Shown: in pieces, positions 7,413 to 16,140 of the stretch | Layout: every line of letters begins with the position of its first letter | Numbering within the stretch: position 1 is the stretch's first letter | Origin: JAFLCL01 sp964502175 | GTDB taxonomy: Bacteria > Myxococcota_A > Polyangia > Polyangiales > Sandaracinaceae | Assembly: GCA_964502175.1 (NCBI GenBank) | Contig: CAZCVE010000034.1 | Coordinates: forward strand, 33,213 to 97,212 | DNA length: 64,000 bases | Direction: 5' to 3' | Notes under the pieces: generated by a model | What the model was told of the DNA's origin: nothing | Databases searched by the model: none | The model's input: only the letters and a program-made list of their open reading frames with translations | Position numbers and translations under genes: made by a program

Positions 7413-8090
7413 ATGGCCCTCCGAGAGCTGATCGCCCAACGCGCGTCGATGACGGAAGTCGCTCGCTACCTCGACGGTCTCGCCGCCGACGTGCGCACGC
7501 TCGAGGCGAACTCACTGGGGCGCCGCGATCAAGCGCAGCTCTTCGACATGGCCGCGGACGCGCCGCCGATCCGCATCTCCCACTTCGTCCCGGACGACGT
7601 GCCCGCGCAGCAGGCGATCCACCACCCGGGGCGCAACACGGTGCCCGTGCCGACGTACTTCAAGCACTTCCAGAAGCGCTTCGCGAAGTCGCCGAAGGCC
7701 GAGCACGCCGGCCTCCTCGGTGGCTACAACCACTCGAACGCGTTCTTCATCCGCCCCGGCTACTTCGTCGGCTACGAGACCGACGGCAAGCACCTGCCGA
7801 CCGAGAAGCAGTCGATGAAGGACACGTACTGCAAGCGTGGCCCTGTCGTGATCGACTACTTCCTCGTGCCCGAGGGCTGGCTGCTCCCCGAGAGCTGGCC
7901 CCGCGTGGTGCCGAACTCGGTGGGCCTGCAGCGCCTCGTCTACTACCGCACGCGCGACTTCATGCGCGGCGTGTCGCAGCACGTCTCGATCGGCCGCGCG
8001 GCGACCGAGGACAAGAAGGGCGACCGAGACCTCGACTTCTGGTTCACGCTGGTCCGCGAAGACCGCCGCCACCTCGCCCTGAACGGCTGA
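7413..8090 (+). CDS. Conserved hypothetical protein
   Basis: A 225-residue soluble protein without signal peptide or membrane segment. It is rich in aromatic and His residues in the middle: PTYFKHFQKRFAKSP, GGYNHSNAFFIRPGYFVGYE, and VVIDYFLVPEGWLLPESWP. The strong codon bias and GC3 pattern support a real gene. I do not recognise the family. No Shine-Dalgarno precedes the ATG at 7413; instead TACCTT ends eight bases upstream, suggesting a leaderless message. It converges on the DAHP synthase gene, three bases apart, and diverges from the small secreted-protein gene. Confidence 0.75.
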   Translation: MALRELIAQRASMTEVARYLDGLAADVRTLEANSLGRRDQAQLFDMAADAPPIRISHFVPDDVPAQQAIHHPGRNTVPVPTYFKHFQKRFAKSPKAEHAGLLGGYNHSNAFFIRPGYFVGYETDGKHLPTEKQSMKDTYCKRGPVVIDYFLVPEGWLLPESWPRVVPNSVGLQRLVYYRTRDFMRGVSQHVSIGRAATEDKKGDRDLDFWFTLVREDRRHLALNG

Positions 8091-8093
8091 GGG

Positions 8094-9458
8094 TCACACC
8101 GCGGCGCGGAGACGGCGGGTGATCGCGAAGGCCATCTCGAGGGCCTGGCGGTAGTTGAGGCGCGGGTCGCAGGCCGTCTCGTAGGCCGTGTCGAGGTCGG
8201 CTTCGCTGAGGCCGTCGGCGCCTCCGATGCACTCGGTGACGTCTTCGCCCGTCAGCTCGAAGTGGACGCCGCCGAAGACCGTGCCCTCCTTCGCGTGCGC
8301 CTCGATCGTGTGCTCGAGCTCGTCGAGGATCGCGCCGAAGTCGCGCGTCTTCTTGCCCGTGCTCGTGGTGATGCCGTTGCCGTGCATCGGATCGCAGATC
8401 CACAAGCAGCGGCGGCCCGCGTCGCGCATCGCGCGCAGCAGCGGAGGGAGCTGCGCGGCCACCTTCGCGTGGCCCATGCGCGTGATGAGCACGAGCTTGC
8501 CGCGCTCGTCGTCCCGGTTGAGCGCGCGAGACAGCGCGAGCACGTCTTCGGGCGTGGTCTTCGGGCCGAGCTTCACGCCGATCGGGTTCTTCACGCCGCG
8601 GAAGAGCTCCACGTGCGCGCCGTCGAGGCGGCGCGTTCGCTCACCGATCCAAGGGAAGTGCGTGGTGAGGCAGTAGTGGCCGTCACGACGAGGGACGCTG
8701 CGCGTCTGCGCGGCCTCGTACTCGAGGTGCAGGCCCTCGTGGCTCGAGAACATCTCGACGCGCGTGAGCTCTTCGATGCGGCTCTCGCCGATCGACTCCA
8801 TGAATCGGATCGCGTCGAGGAGCTGCTGCATCGTGCGGCGGTACTCGATCGCCACGTCGCTCGGCAGGCGCGCGCCGGACGCGAACGAGAGATCCCACTG
8901 ATGCGCGCGGTGCACGTCCGCGAAGCCGCTCGCAGCGAGCGAGCGCACGAAATTCATCGTGAGCGACGCGTGCTGGTAGCCCTCGATCAAGAGGTGCGGA
9001 TCGGGCGTGCGCGCGGCCTCGCTGAACTCCGCGCGGTTCACGAGATCGCCGAAGTAGTTGGGCAGCGTGACCTCGCGGCCGTCGATCACGCGGGTCTCGT
9101 TCGGCTGCGATCGCGGCTTGGCGTACTGGCCTGCGAAGCGGCCGATGCGCACCACCGGACGCTGCGCCCCGTGCACGAGCACGAGCGACATCTGGAGGAG
9201 GATCTTGAGCTTGCTGGCGATGACGTCCGAGCGGCAGTCCGCGAACGTCTCCGCGCAGTCGCCGCCCTGGAGCACGAAGCGACGGCCCTCTTCCGCATCG
9301 GCGAGCTGCGACCGGAGACGCTCGATCTCCCACGACGTGACGAGCGGCGGCATCGAGCGGAGGCGCGCCGTGGCGGCCTCGAGCGCGCTCGCGTCCGGGT
9401 AGTGGATCGCCTGCTCGATCGGGCGCGCGCGGAACGAGTACGGATGCCAGTCGCTCAC
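8094..9458 (-). CDS. Class II (plant-type) 3-deoxy-7-phosphoheptulonate synthase
   Basis: The first enzyme of the shikimate pathway: phosphoenolpyruvate plus erythrose 4-phosphate gives DAHP. The 454-residue sequence has the class II hallmarks FVLQGGDCAETF, RIGRFAGQYAKPRS, the HQWDLSF block, the SSHEGLHLEYE block, and DPMHGNG near the C-terminus. These include the metal-binding Cys, His, Glu and Asp. The GTG at 9458 (VSDWHPYSFRARP) is chosen because class II enzymes start close to the W.P.SWR-like motif; an upstream frame to 9554 is open but would crowd the divergent peptidase gene. TACCGC ends seven bases before this GTG. No fused chorismate mutase is present. Confidence 0.93.
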   Translation of the reverse strand: MSDWHPYSFRARPIEQAIHYPDASALEAATARLRSMPPLVTSWEIERLRSQLADAEEGRRFVLQGGDCAETFADCRSDVIASKLKILLQMSLVLVHGAQRPVVRIGRFAGQYAKPRSQPNETRVIDGREVTLPNYFGDLVNRAEFSEAARTPDPHLLIEGYQHASLTMNFVRSLAASGFADVHRAHQWDLSFASGARLPSDVAIEYRRTMQQLLDAIRFMESIGESRIEELTRVEMFSSHEGLHLEYEAAQTRSVPRRDGHYCLTTHFPWIGERTRRLDGAHVELFRGVKNPIGVKLGPKTTPEDVLALSRALNRDDERGKLVLITRMGHAKVAAQLPPLLRAMRDAGRRCLWICDPMHGNGITTSTGKKTRDFGAILDELEHTIEAHAKEGTVFGGVHFELTGEDVTECIGGADGLSEADLDTAYETACDPRLNYRQALEMAFAITRRLRAAV

Positions 9459-9568
9459 CCGCGCAGCGGTAGCACGCACGGCCCGCGTTGGAACCTCACG
9501 CTGCCCTGCTCGCTCCACCCATTCGCGGGGCTCGTCCGCACCCGGAACGCGCACTAACCTCCCCGCGC

Positions 9569-11608
9569 ATGTCCGCGAACCCGCTCCTCGGTCTCGGTCT
9601 CGACATCCCCTTCGATCGCATCGACGCCTCGCACGTGAAGCCGGCGGTCGAGACGCTGCTCGCGGACGCGCGAGCCGCGGTGCGAGACATCGCGAGCGAG
9701 AGCGCGCCGCCCACGTACGAGAACGTGCTCGGCGCGCTCGACGAGCGCCTCGAGCCGCTGTCGCGCGCGATGAGCGTCGTCGGTCACCTCGAGAGCGTCG
9801 CGACCACCCCCGCGCTCCGCGAGATCTACACGGCGGTGCAGCCCGACGTGAGCGCGTTCTACGCGTCGATCCCGCTCGACGCGGCGCTCTACGCGCGCCT
9901 CGTGGCCCTGGCTTCGAGCGACGGCGCGAAGGCGCTCGATCCCATCCGCAAGCGCCACCTCCAGAAGACCCTCGAAGACTTCCGCCGCCACGGCGCCGAG
10001 CTCGACGCCGCCGGCAAGGCGCGCCTCGAGGCGATCGATCGCGAGCTCGCCGAGGTCACGACGAAGTTCTCGCAGAACGTGCTCGACGCGACGAACGCGT
10101 TCGAGCTGAGGGTCGACGACGAGGCACGGCTCGCGGGCCTGCCCGAGTCCGCGCGCATGCAGGCCAAGCAGAGCGCCGAGCAGAAGGGCAAGAGCGGCTG
10201 GCGCTTCACGCTGCAGGGGCCGAGCGTGATGGCGGTGCTCACCTACCTCGACGACGAGGCGATCCGCGAGGCCGTGTGGCGCGCCTACAACACGCGCGCG
10301 GCCCAGGAGAACGGGCCGCTCATCGCGAAGATCCTGTCCTTGCGCAACGAGAAGGCGCGCCTCCTCGGCAAGCGTGATTTCTCGGACCTCGTGCTCGCGG
10401 ATCGCATGGCGAAGAACGGCGAGGCCGCGTACCGCTTCGTGCGCGATCTCGAGGGGCGCACGGCGAGCGCGTTCGAGCGCGAGAAGGCGGAGCTGGCCGC
10501 GTACCGCGCGGAGACGTCGGGCTCGCGCGAGCCGATGAAGCCGTGGGACGTCGGCTACTGGTCCGAGAAGCTGCGCATGGAGCGCTTCGACTTCGACGAA
10601 GAGGCGCTGCGTCCCTACTTCGCGGCCGAGCGCGTGCTCAGCGGTCTCTTCGAGGTGGCGCGTCGCCTCTACGATCTCCGGATCACGCAGACGGAGGGCG
10701 TGTCGACCTGGGATCCTTCGGTGCGCACCTTCGAGGCGAAGACCGCCGCCGGCGAGCGCGTCGGCATCTTCTACGTCGACCTCCACCCGCGCGAGAACAA
10801 GCGCGGCGGCGCGTGGATGAACGGCCTCATCGCAGGCGGGCCCACGGCGAGCGGCTTCGATCCCCACGTGGCGCTCTTCTGCGCGAACGCCACGCCGCCC
10901 GTGGGCACAGACCCCGCGCTGCTCACGCACGACGAGGTGGAGACGCTCTTCCACGAGTTCGGACACCTCTTGCACCAGCTGCTCTCGCGCGTGCCCGTGA
11001 GGGCCCTCGCGGGCACGAGCGTGGCGTGGGACTTCGTGGAGCTGCCGTCGCAGATCATGGAGAACTGGACGTGGGAGCGCGACGCGCTCGATCTGTTCGC
11101 GCGTCACGTCGAGACGGGCGAGACGATCCCCGACGCGCTGTTCGATCCGATGAAGCGCGCGCGCACCTTCCGCGCGGCGAGCATGCAGATGCGACAGGTC
11201 GGCTTCGGCGTGGTCGATCTCTTGATCCACCGCGAGCTCGACGTCGTCGCCAACCCGGACGTGCTCGCGTTCGCGCGCGACGCGATGGCGCCGTTCTCGA
11301 CGACGCCCGTGCCCGACGACTACGCGATGCTCGCGGGCTTCACGCACCTCTTCGCGCACGGGGTCGGCTACGCGGCCGGCTACTACTCGTACAAGTGGGC
11401 CGAGGTGCTCGACGCCGACGCGTTCTCGCGCTTTCAGAACGAGGGCCTCTTCAGCGCAGACGTGGGCGCGCAGTTCCGAGACCGCGTGCTCTCGCGCGGT
11501 GACTCCGCGGACGCGGCGGAGCTCTTCCGCGACTTCATGGGGCGCGAGCCCCGCCTCGACGCGCTCCTCGAGCGCTCCGGGCTCGGCGAGACCGCGACCG
11601 CCACTTGA
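9569..11608 (+). CDS. M3-family oligopeptidase
   Basis: A cytosolic zinc metallopeptidase of the thimet oligopeptidase/oligopeptidase A (PrlC) type, 679 residues, a typical length. The zinc motif HEFGH is at residues 462-466 in TLFHEFGHLLHQLL; the helical upper domain fills the N-terminal two-thirds. The C-terminal GVGYAAGYYSYKWAEVLD segment carries the conserved substrate-binding Tyr residues. It should degrade short peptides such as cleaved signal peptides. The ATG at 9569 has no Shine-Dalgarno, but TAACCT ends eight bases upstream. The downstream membrane-protein gene begins 11 bases after the stop and is probably cotranscribed. Confidence 0.95.
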   Translation: MSANPLLGLGLDIPFDRIDASHVKPAVETLLADARAAVRDIASESAPPTYENVLGALDERLEPLSRAMSVVGHLESVATTPALREIYTAVQPDVSAFYASIPLDAALYARLVALASSDGAKALDPIRKRHLQKTLEDFRRHGAELDAAGKARLEAIDRELAEVTTKFSQNVLDATNAFELRVDDEARLAGLPESARMQAKQSAEQKGKSGWRFTLQGPSVMAVLTYLDDEAIREAVWRAYNTRAAQENGPLIAKILSLRNEKARLLGKRDFSDLVLADRMAKNGEAAYRFVRDLEGRTASAFEREKAELAAYRAETSGSREPMKPWDVGYWSEKLRMERFDFDEEALRPYFAAERVLSGLFEVARRLYDLRITQTEGVSTWDPSVRTFEAKTAAGERVGIFYVDLHPRENKRGGAWMNGLIAGGPTASGFDPHVALFCANATPPVGTDPALLTHDEVETLFHEFGHLLHQLLSRVPVRALAGTSVAWDFVELPSQIMENWTWERDALDLFARHVETGETIPDALFDPMKRARTFRAASMQMRQVGFGVVDLLIHRELDVVANPDVLAFARDAMAPFSTTPVPDDYAMLAGFTHLFAHGVGYAAGYYSYKWAEVLDADAFSRFQNEGLFSADVGAQFRDRVLSRGDSADAAELFRDFMGREPRLDALLERSGLGETATAT

Positions 11609-11618
11609 GCGCCACGAC

Positions 11619-12155
11619 GTGACGATCCCCATCGAGAACGCACCTCGCTACGAGCGAGGGCAGAAGCCGCCACCGCCAGACGCCGACGAGGCCAGGGAGA
11701 TCGCGCGCCGCGCCGGGCTCGAAGCGTCCCTCCGCATGGACACCGCGCGGGGGACTCGCGTCATCCGCGTGCCGCGCGGCTGTCTCCTCAGCGCGCTCCT
11801 CCTCGGCGGTCTCGCGGCCGCGTGCGGCGGCGCGATCGCGTGGGGCATCCTCGGCGGCGGCTTCGACGTCGTGCGCGACCAGGCCCTCGCGAAGATCGTC
11901 GCCGACCTGCAGGCCACCGCAGTAGCTCAGGGCTCGATCGAGCAGAACCGCGGCGCGCTCACGCAATTCGACGAGCTGCGCATGCGGCGTCGCGTCGACT
12001 GGCTCGCGTTCTCGGTGCTCATGAACCGATGGACCGACGTGAAGGTCGACCACGTGATCACCGAGGCCGAGCTCGAGCGCGTGATGCTCGTCGTCCGCGA
12101 CATCGACTCGCGCTCGGGGGGCATCGACCCGGCCGACTACCCCGAAGGCCGCTGA
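11619..12155 (+). CDS. Single-pass membrane protein of unknown function
   Basis: A 178-residue protein starting at a GTG ten bases after the M3 peptidase stop. The first 50 residues are hydrophilic and Pro/Arg-rich, residues 55-79 form one membrane span (CLLSALLLGGLAAACGGAIA and on), and the remainder is a charged helical domain (DELRMRRRVDWLAFSVLMNR). An alternative open frame reaching back into the peptidase gene is a shadow. The family is not recognised. The close spacing suggests cotranscription with the peptidase, but no functional link can be drawn. Confidence 0.65.
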   Translation: MTIPIENAPRYERGQKPPPPDADEAREIARRAGLEASLRMDTARGTRVIRVPRGCLLSALLLGGLAAACGGAIAWGILGGGFDVVRDQALAKIVADLQATAVAQGSIEQNRGALTQFDELRMRRRVDWLAFSVLMNRWTDVKVDHVITEAELERVMLVVRDIDSRSGGIDPADYPEGR

Positions 12156-12255
12156 GCGGGGCGTTCAGCTGATTTCAGGTGGGGCGGGGCCGGGATCGAT
12201 CTAGTCTCGCGGGGCGCGGTGCGGGGTGCATGGCGCCAGGACAAGCGAGGCACTC

Positions 12256-13596
12256 ATGGGTCTGTTCGACATGTTCGGGGCGGGCGGCGGTTCGCTGACC
12301 ATTCAGCCCGTCTCTCCGCACGTGACGCCGGGACAGGCGTTGGTCGGAAACGTCGTGTTCCAAGGCGGAGGGCGCGCGCAGCAGATCAACGCGCTCACGA
12401 TTCGTCTGACGCAAGAGACGAAGACGATGCAGATGACCAACCAGGGTCCGCAGCCGCGCACGGACTCGCGGGACGTCGTGCCGGCCACGCCGCTGACGAA
12501 CCCGTTCACGACCACGCCGGGTCAGCCCGCGACGCTGCCGTTCCAGCTGCAGGTGCCCGCGGGCCTGCCGAACTCGATGCCGCAGCAGGTCACCTACCAC
12601 CTCCGCACCACGGCCGACATTCCGGGCGAGGTCGACCCCGGATCGTCGATCGAGATCCAGGTCGTCGGTGGCATGCAGCCGCAGATGGGCATGCCTCAGC
12701 AGGGCATGATGCAGCCCGGCATGCAGCAGGGAATGATGCAGCCCGGCATGCAGCCCGGCATGCAGCCCGGCATGCAGCCCGGCATGCAGCCCGGCATGCA
12801 GCCCGGCATGCAGGGGATGCCCGGCATGATGCAGGCAGGCATGGCGGCGATGGCTGGCATGCAGCCCGGCATGATGCAGCCCGGCATGATGCAGCCCGGC
12901 ATGCAGCCCGGCATGATGCAGCCCGGCATGATGCAGCCCGGCATGATGCAGCCCGGCATGCAGCAGGGAATGGGCATGCCCCAGCAGCAGATGGGGCAGA
13001 TGCAGATCGCCAACGGAACGCGCGTCCACGCGCAGTACCACGGTGATGGTCAGTTCCACCCGGGCACCGTGACCGGCATGCAGAACGGCATGTACGCGAT
13101 CGACTGGCAGGAGCAGCGCCTGGGCGCGACGAGCTACGTCTATCCGCAGCAGATCCAGGTGCCGTCGGGCCAGCCGGGCATGGGCGCCCCCATGGGTGGG
13201 CAGATGGGCGGCCAGATGCCGGGACAGATGGGCGGCATGGCCAAGGGCCACGATCCGTACGGCAAGGACATGCACGGAAAGGGCGACCCGTACGGCAAGC
13301 AGCCGGACATGCAGGGCAAGGGCGTGCCGCAGCAGGACTACGGCAAGCAGCAGCAGCACGACCCGTACGGCAAGCAGCCGGACATGGGCAAGGGCGGCGG
13401 CATGCCGCAGCAGCAACAGCACGCGGCCCCGCAGAAGGCCGTGGGCATGGGACAGCACGTGTCCGCGCAGCACCCGAACGGCAACTGGTACCCGGGCCGC
13501 GTCGCCGCGCTCCAGAACGGCATGGTCGGCGTGGACTGGGACGATCCGAACCTCGGTCAGTCGACGTGGGTTCAGCCGCACCAGGTCCGCGGCTGA
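12256..13596 (+). CDS. Spo0M/arrestin-like protein with Met-Gln-Pro-Gly repeats and two Tudor-like domains
   Basis: A 446-residue modular protein. Residues 1-137 match the arrestin-like beta-sandwich of sporulation-control protein Spo0M (VTPGQALVGNVVFQGGGRAQ and INALTIRLTQET). Residues 140-243 are a low-complexity tract built from MQPGM units. Residues 252-302 and 398-446 are two copies of a small SH3/Tudor-like barrel (GTRVHAQYHGDGQFHPGTV and GQHVSAQHPNGNWYPGRVAA), each ending in a W-containing strand. Between them, residues 330-390 carry DPYGK repeats rich in Gln and Gly. GCGAGG precedes the ATG. No signal or membrane span is seen, so it is probably cytosolic and may form assemblies through the repeats. 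Function unknown. Confidence 0.8.
   Translation: MGLFDMFGAGGGSLTIQPVSPHVTPGQALVGNVVFQGGGRAQQINALTIRLTQETKTMQMTNQGPQPRTDSRDVVPATPLTNPFTTTPGQPATLPFQLQVPAGLPNSMPQQVTYHLRTTADIPGEVDPGSSIEIQVVGGMQPQMGMPQQGMMQPGMQQGMMQPGMQPGMQPGMQPGMQPGMQPGMQGMPGMMQAGMAAMAGMQPGMMQPGMMQPGMQPGMMQPGMMQPGMMQPGMQQGMGMPQQQMGQMQIANGTRVHAQYHGDGQFHPGTVTGMQNGMYAIDWQEQRLGATSYVYPQQIQVPSGQPGMGAPMGGQMGGQMPGQMGGMAKGHDPYGKDMHGKGDPYGKQPDMQGKGVPQQDYGKQQQHDPYGKQPDMGKGGGMPQQQQHAAPQKAVGMGQHVSAQHPNGNWYPGRVAALQNGMVGVDWDDPNLGQSTWVQPHQVRG
12673..12984 (+). repeat. Tandem 12/15-bp coding repeats (MQPGM)
   Basis: An in-frame minisatellite made of the unit CAGCCCGGCATG, with or without an extra ATG. It repeats more than 15 times with almost no synonymous variation, which indicates recent slippage expansion. 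It encodes the Met/Gln/Pro/Gly tract of the Spo0M-like protein. Confidence 0.95.
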
Positions 13597-13694
13597 GCTG
13601 ACGCCTCGGCGCTGACTCTCCGCCCATCGATCACGCGAGCACCTCTCGACGCAGACACGTCGAGGCGGTGCTCGCGATCGTTTCTGCGCTCGAG

Positions 13695-13898
13695 CTCAGT
13701 TGTCCGCGGCGCAAGCGCCGCGCGTTGGGGGCGTTGCCCCCAAACCCCGTACGACGGTTCGATCCCGAGAAACGAAAGTTTCTCGGTCTCTCAGTTGTCC
13801 GCGGCGCAAGCGCCGCGCGTTGGGGGCGTTGCCCCCAAACCCCGTACGACGGTTCGATCCCGAGAAACGAAAGTTTCTCGGTCTCTCAGTTGTCCGCG
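13695..13898. repeat. 95-bp tandem repeat carrying three hairpins
   Basis: Two identical 95-bp units (13695-13789, 13790-13884) plus the first 14 bases of a third. Each unit contains GGCGC-AA-GCGCC, TTGGGGGC-GTT-GCCCCCAA and CCGAGAAAC-GAAA-GTTTCTCGG (first copy 13765-13786). The repeat starts with the terminal codons and stop of the minus-strand lipoprotein gene (partial third copy), so the element has duplicated together with the gene's last bases. It probably acts as the operon's terminator or 3' stabiliser. Confidence 0.92.
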
Positions 13899-14776
13899 TA
13901 GAGGAACGCCGTCACGCCGTCGACGGCGAGCGTCGCGCTGATCGACTGACAGTCGCCGGCCATGTCGCGCTCGAGGTCCGCGTACGTGCGGAGCACGAGC
14001 ATCACGGCGCCCATCAGATCCGAGGGGATCGTGAGTCCCTGCGCCACCTGGATCATCTCGTCGACGGAGATGCCGCCGCCGAGGATGCCGCTCCATCCTC
14101 CATCGTCCGTGCGCTCGAGCCGGATCTGCGAGTCCTCGACATGGAGCGTGAAGCGCGCGTCGAGCACCTGCACGGGAAGCGCGACGGGCGCCGGGCCCAC
14201 CGACAAGACGCCATCGACGAGCTGCGCACCTTCGATCGTCGTGACCTCGCCGTCGGGATCGATGTCGAACGTCTGCCCCGGCAGTACACGCCCATCGGTG
14301 CCGAGCAGCGGCGTGCCCACCACGGGCCGGAGGCGCACGGTGACGCATGGATCGTTCATCGGATCGTCGACGCCGATCAGCTCGAACGCGATCAGCAGCT
14401 GACCGTTGTCGATCGCCGTCTGGAGCACGTCGTCGAGGCGGAGGCCGCCCGTCTGTTGCTCGATGAGCGGCAAGAGCTGCGAGATCTGGTTGTCGATGCC
14501 CATGCGCCCGTCGGGCGCGACGAAGTCCGACTTTCGGCACGCCTCGACGTCGCTGCGATCGGAGGTGCGGCCGTCGAGATCGAAGCCGTCGCTCGTGCCC
14601 ATCGCCTCGCGCGTGAACGTGATCCCGCGAAAGAGGATGACGGTGTCGTGCTGACCCGGCTGCGTGGTGCAGAGCAGCGGCTCCTCCGCGCAGCCCGCGG
14701 CTCCAGCCGCGAGCGCCGTGCTCGAGAGCCCGAGCATCGAGAGCGCGAGCAGCGTCGTGCGTGTCGTCGTCGTCAT
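13886..14776 (-). CDS. Lipoprotein, last gene of the DUF1592/DUF1552 operon
   Basis: A 296-residue secreted protein: MTTTTRTTLLALSMLGLSS begins the signal peptide, and AAGCAEE looks like a lipobox. The mature domain is beta-rich with paired Cys (LLCTTQPGQ, VEACRKSDF, NDPCVTV, AGDCQSISA). I do not recognise a family. The ATG overlaps the stop of the DUF1552 gene (ATGA), placing it fourth in the operon, so it probably works with those two exported proteins at the cell envelope. Its final codons recur in the 95-bp tandem repeat just downstream. Confidence 0.75.
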   Translation of the reverse strand: MTTTTRTTLLALSMLGLSSTALAAGAAGCAEEPLLCTTQPGQHDTVILFRGITFTREAMGTSDGFDLDGRTSDRSDVEACRKSDFVAPDGRMGIDNQISQLLPLIEQQTGGLRLDDVLQTAIDNGQLLIAFELIGVDDPMNDPCVTVRLRPVVGTPLLGTDGRVLPGQTFDIDPDGEVTTIEGAQLVDGVLSVGPAPVALPVQVLDARFTLHVEDSQIRLERTDDGGWSGILGGGISVDEMIQVAQGLTIPSDLMGAVMLVLRTYADLERDMAGDCQSISATLAVDGVTAFLYADN

Positions 14777-16140
14777 GTCTCGATCGCTCCCAGGCTGTCG
14801 CGCGTCTGCGCCTCGCCGAAGCCGTAGTCGTCCGCGCGCGCGCCGACGGCGCGGAGCAGCGTGAGCATCACCTTGCTCGCGTTCTCGTTGGCGGGTGACC
14901 GGTAGTGGACGTTCGTGCGCAGCGCGCCGCTCGCGCCGCCCGCGATCAGCATCGGGTAGTCGTCGAGCGCGTGCGTGCGGCTGAGGCTGCAGTCGGTGGT
15001 GAAGAGCACCGCCGAGTGATCGAGCAACGTTCCGTCGCCCTCGGGCACCGCGGCCATGCTCGAGGCGAGGTACGCGAACTGCGAGACGATGAAGCGCACG
15101 ATGCGCTGGTGCTCGGGCTGCGGATCGGGCTCGTCGTGCGTGAGCTGGTGGTGCCCCGACACCGCGTCGAGGAACAACATGTTGTTCACCGACTGCGAGA
15201 ACGCGTCGTAGAAGACGCGCGTCTGATCGCACGCGAGCGCCATCACCAGAAGATCGCAGATCACCCGGTTCTTGAGCTCGAGCTGCGGTCGACCTTCGAG
15301 ATCCGGATAGTCCATCTCCGGCATGTTCGGGCGCGAGCACGCGTCGAGCATCGGCGGGTCTTCTTCGAGGCGCGCGAGCTGGCTCTCGAGCTCGCGAATG
15401 CCCGTGAAGTGCTGATCGAGCCGCGCACGATCCGCGGCGCCCACGCGCGAGCGAAGTCGCTGCGTCTGATCGGAGACGGCGTCGAGCACGCTGCGACGAA
15501 GGCCGAGGCGCGGATCGACCATCCCCATCTCGCCAGGCAGTCGAAAGCCCGCGCCGAAGATGCGCTCGTAGAGCGCGAACGGGTTGGTCTCCGGCGGGTT
15601 CACCATCGCGGGCCCCGTCATCGAGTGACAGAAGTCCGAGACCTGCACGCCGACCTGGAGCGAGCGAAAGCGCGTGGCGCCGATCTGCTCTGCGATGCGC
15701 TGATCGAGGCTCGGACCGACGAAGGTTCCGTCGACGAGATCGGCGCCCGCGAAGAGCCCCGCAGGCCCCGAGCCGTGCGGGTTGGTGTTCGTGGTGAGCA
15801 CCTTCGTGCCCGACACGACCGTGCACTGCTCCTTCACGGCGGCGAGCGGCTCGAGCATGCCCGTGGCCTCCCACTCGTACGTGTCGGGCGCGAGCATGCG
15901 ACCCATCGGCGGGTTCCACACCGTGGGGATCACGCCGTTGCCGAAGAAGAAGATCCCGAAGCGCGTCGGGAAGCCCATGCCTCCCGCGTACGCGGTGCCC
16001 GACTCGTTCAAGAAGAGATCGAGCGCGGGGAGGCCCACCGCCACGGTCGTGCCCGCGAGCATGCCTCGCAGCATCGAGCGTCGCGTGATGCCGAGCTTCG
16101 CGAGCTTCTGCGCCACTCCGGACTGAGCCCGCTTGCTCAT
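14773..16140 (-). CDS. DUF1552 domain protein (Tat-exported)
   Basis: A 455-residue DUF1552 protein, a family found in Planctomycetes and Myxococcota beside DUF1592/1588 cytochrome-like proteins. The start carries TRRSMLRGMLAGTTVAVGLP, a twin-Arg-like signal followed by a hydrophobic stretch, so export in folded form is likely. Characteristic blocks are FGIFFFGNGVIPTVWNP, NPHGSGPAGLF, and HDEPDPQPEHQRIVRFI. The fold is related to the alkaline-phosphatase/sulfatase-like DUF1501 proteins, but a reaction is not known. The ATG at 16140 overlaps the DUF1592 stop (ATGA), and its stop overlaps the next ATG. Confidence 0.9.
   Translation of the reverse strand: MSKRAQSGVAQKLAKLGITRRSMLRGMLAGTTVAVGLPALDLFLNESGTAYAGGMGFPTRFGIFFFGNGVIPTVWNPPMGRMLAPDTYEWEATGMLEPLAAVKEQCTVVSGTKVLTTNTNPHGSGPAGLFAGADLVDGTFVGPSLDQRIAEQIGATRFRSLQVGVQVSDFCHSMTGPAMVNPPETNPFALYERIFGAGFRLPGEMGMVDPRLGLRRSVLDAVSDQTQRLRSRVGAADRARLDQHFTGIRELESQLARLEEDPPMLDACSRPNMPEMDYPDLEGRPQLELKNRVICDLLVMALACDQTRVFYDAFSQSVNNMLFLDAVSGHHQLTHDEPDPQPEHQRIVRFIVSQFAYLASSMAAVPEGDGTLLDHSAVLFTTDCSLSRTHALDDYPMLIAGGASGALRTNVHYRSPANENASKVMLTLLRAVGARADDYGFGEAQTRDSLGAIET

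Noticed and set aside
12673..12984. Collagen-like or antifreeze repeat
   Set aside because: Glycine does not recur every third residue; the unit is MQPGM-type with five- and four-residue steps.
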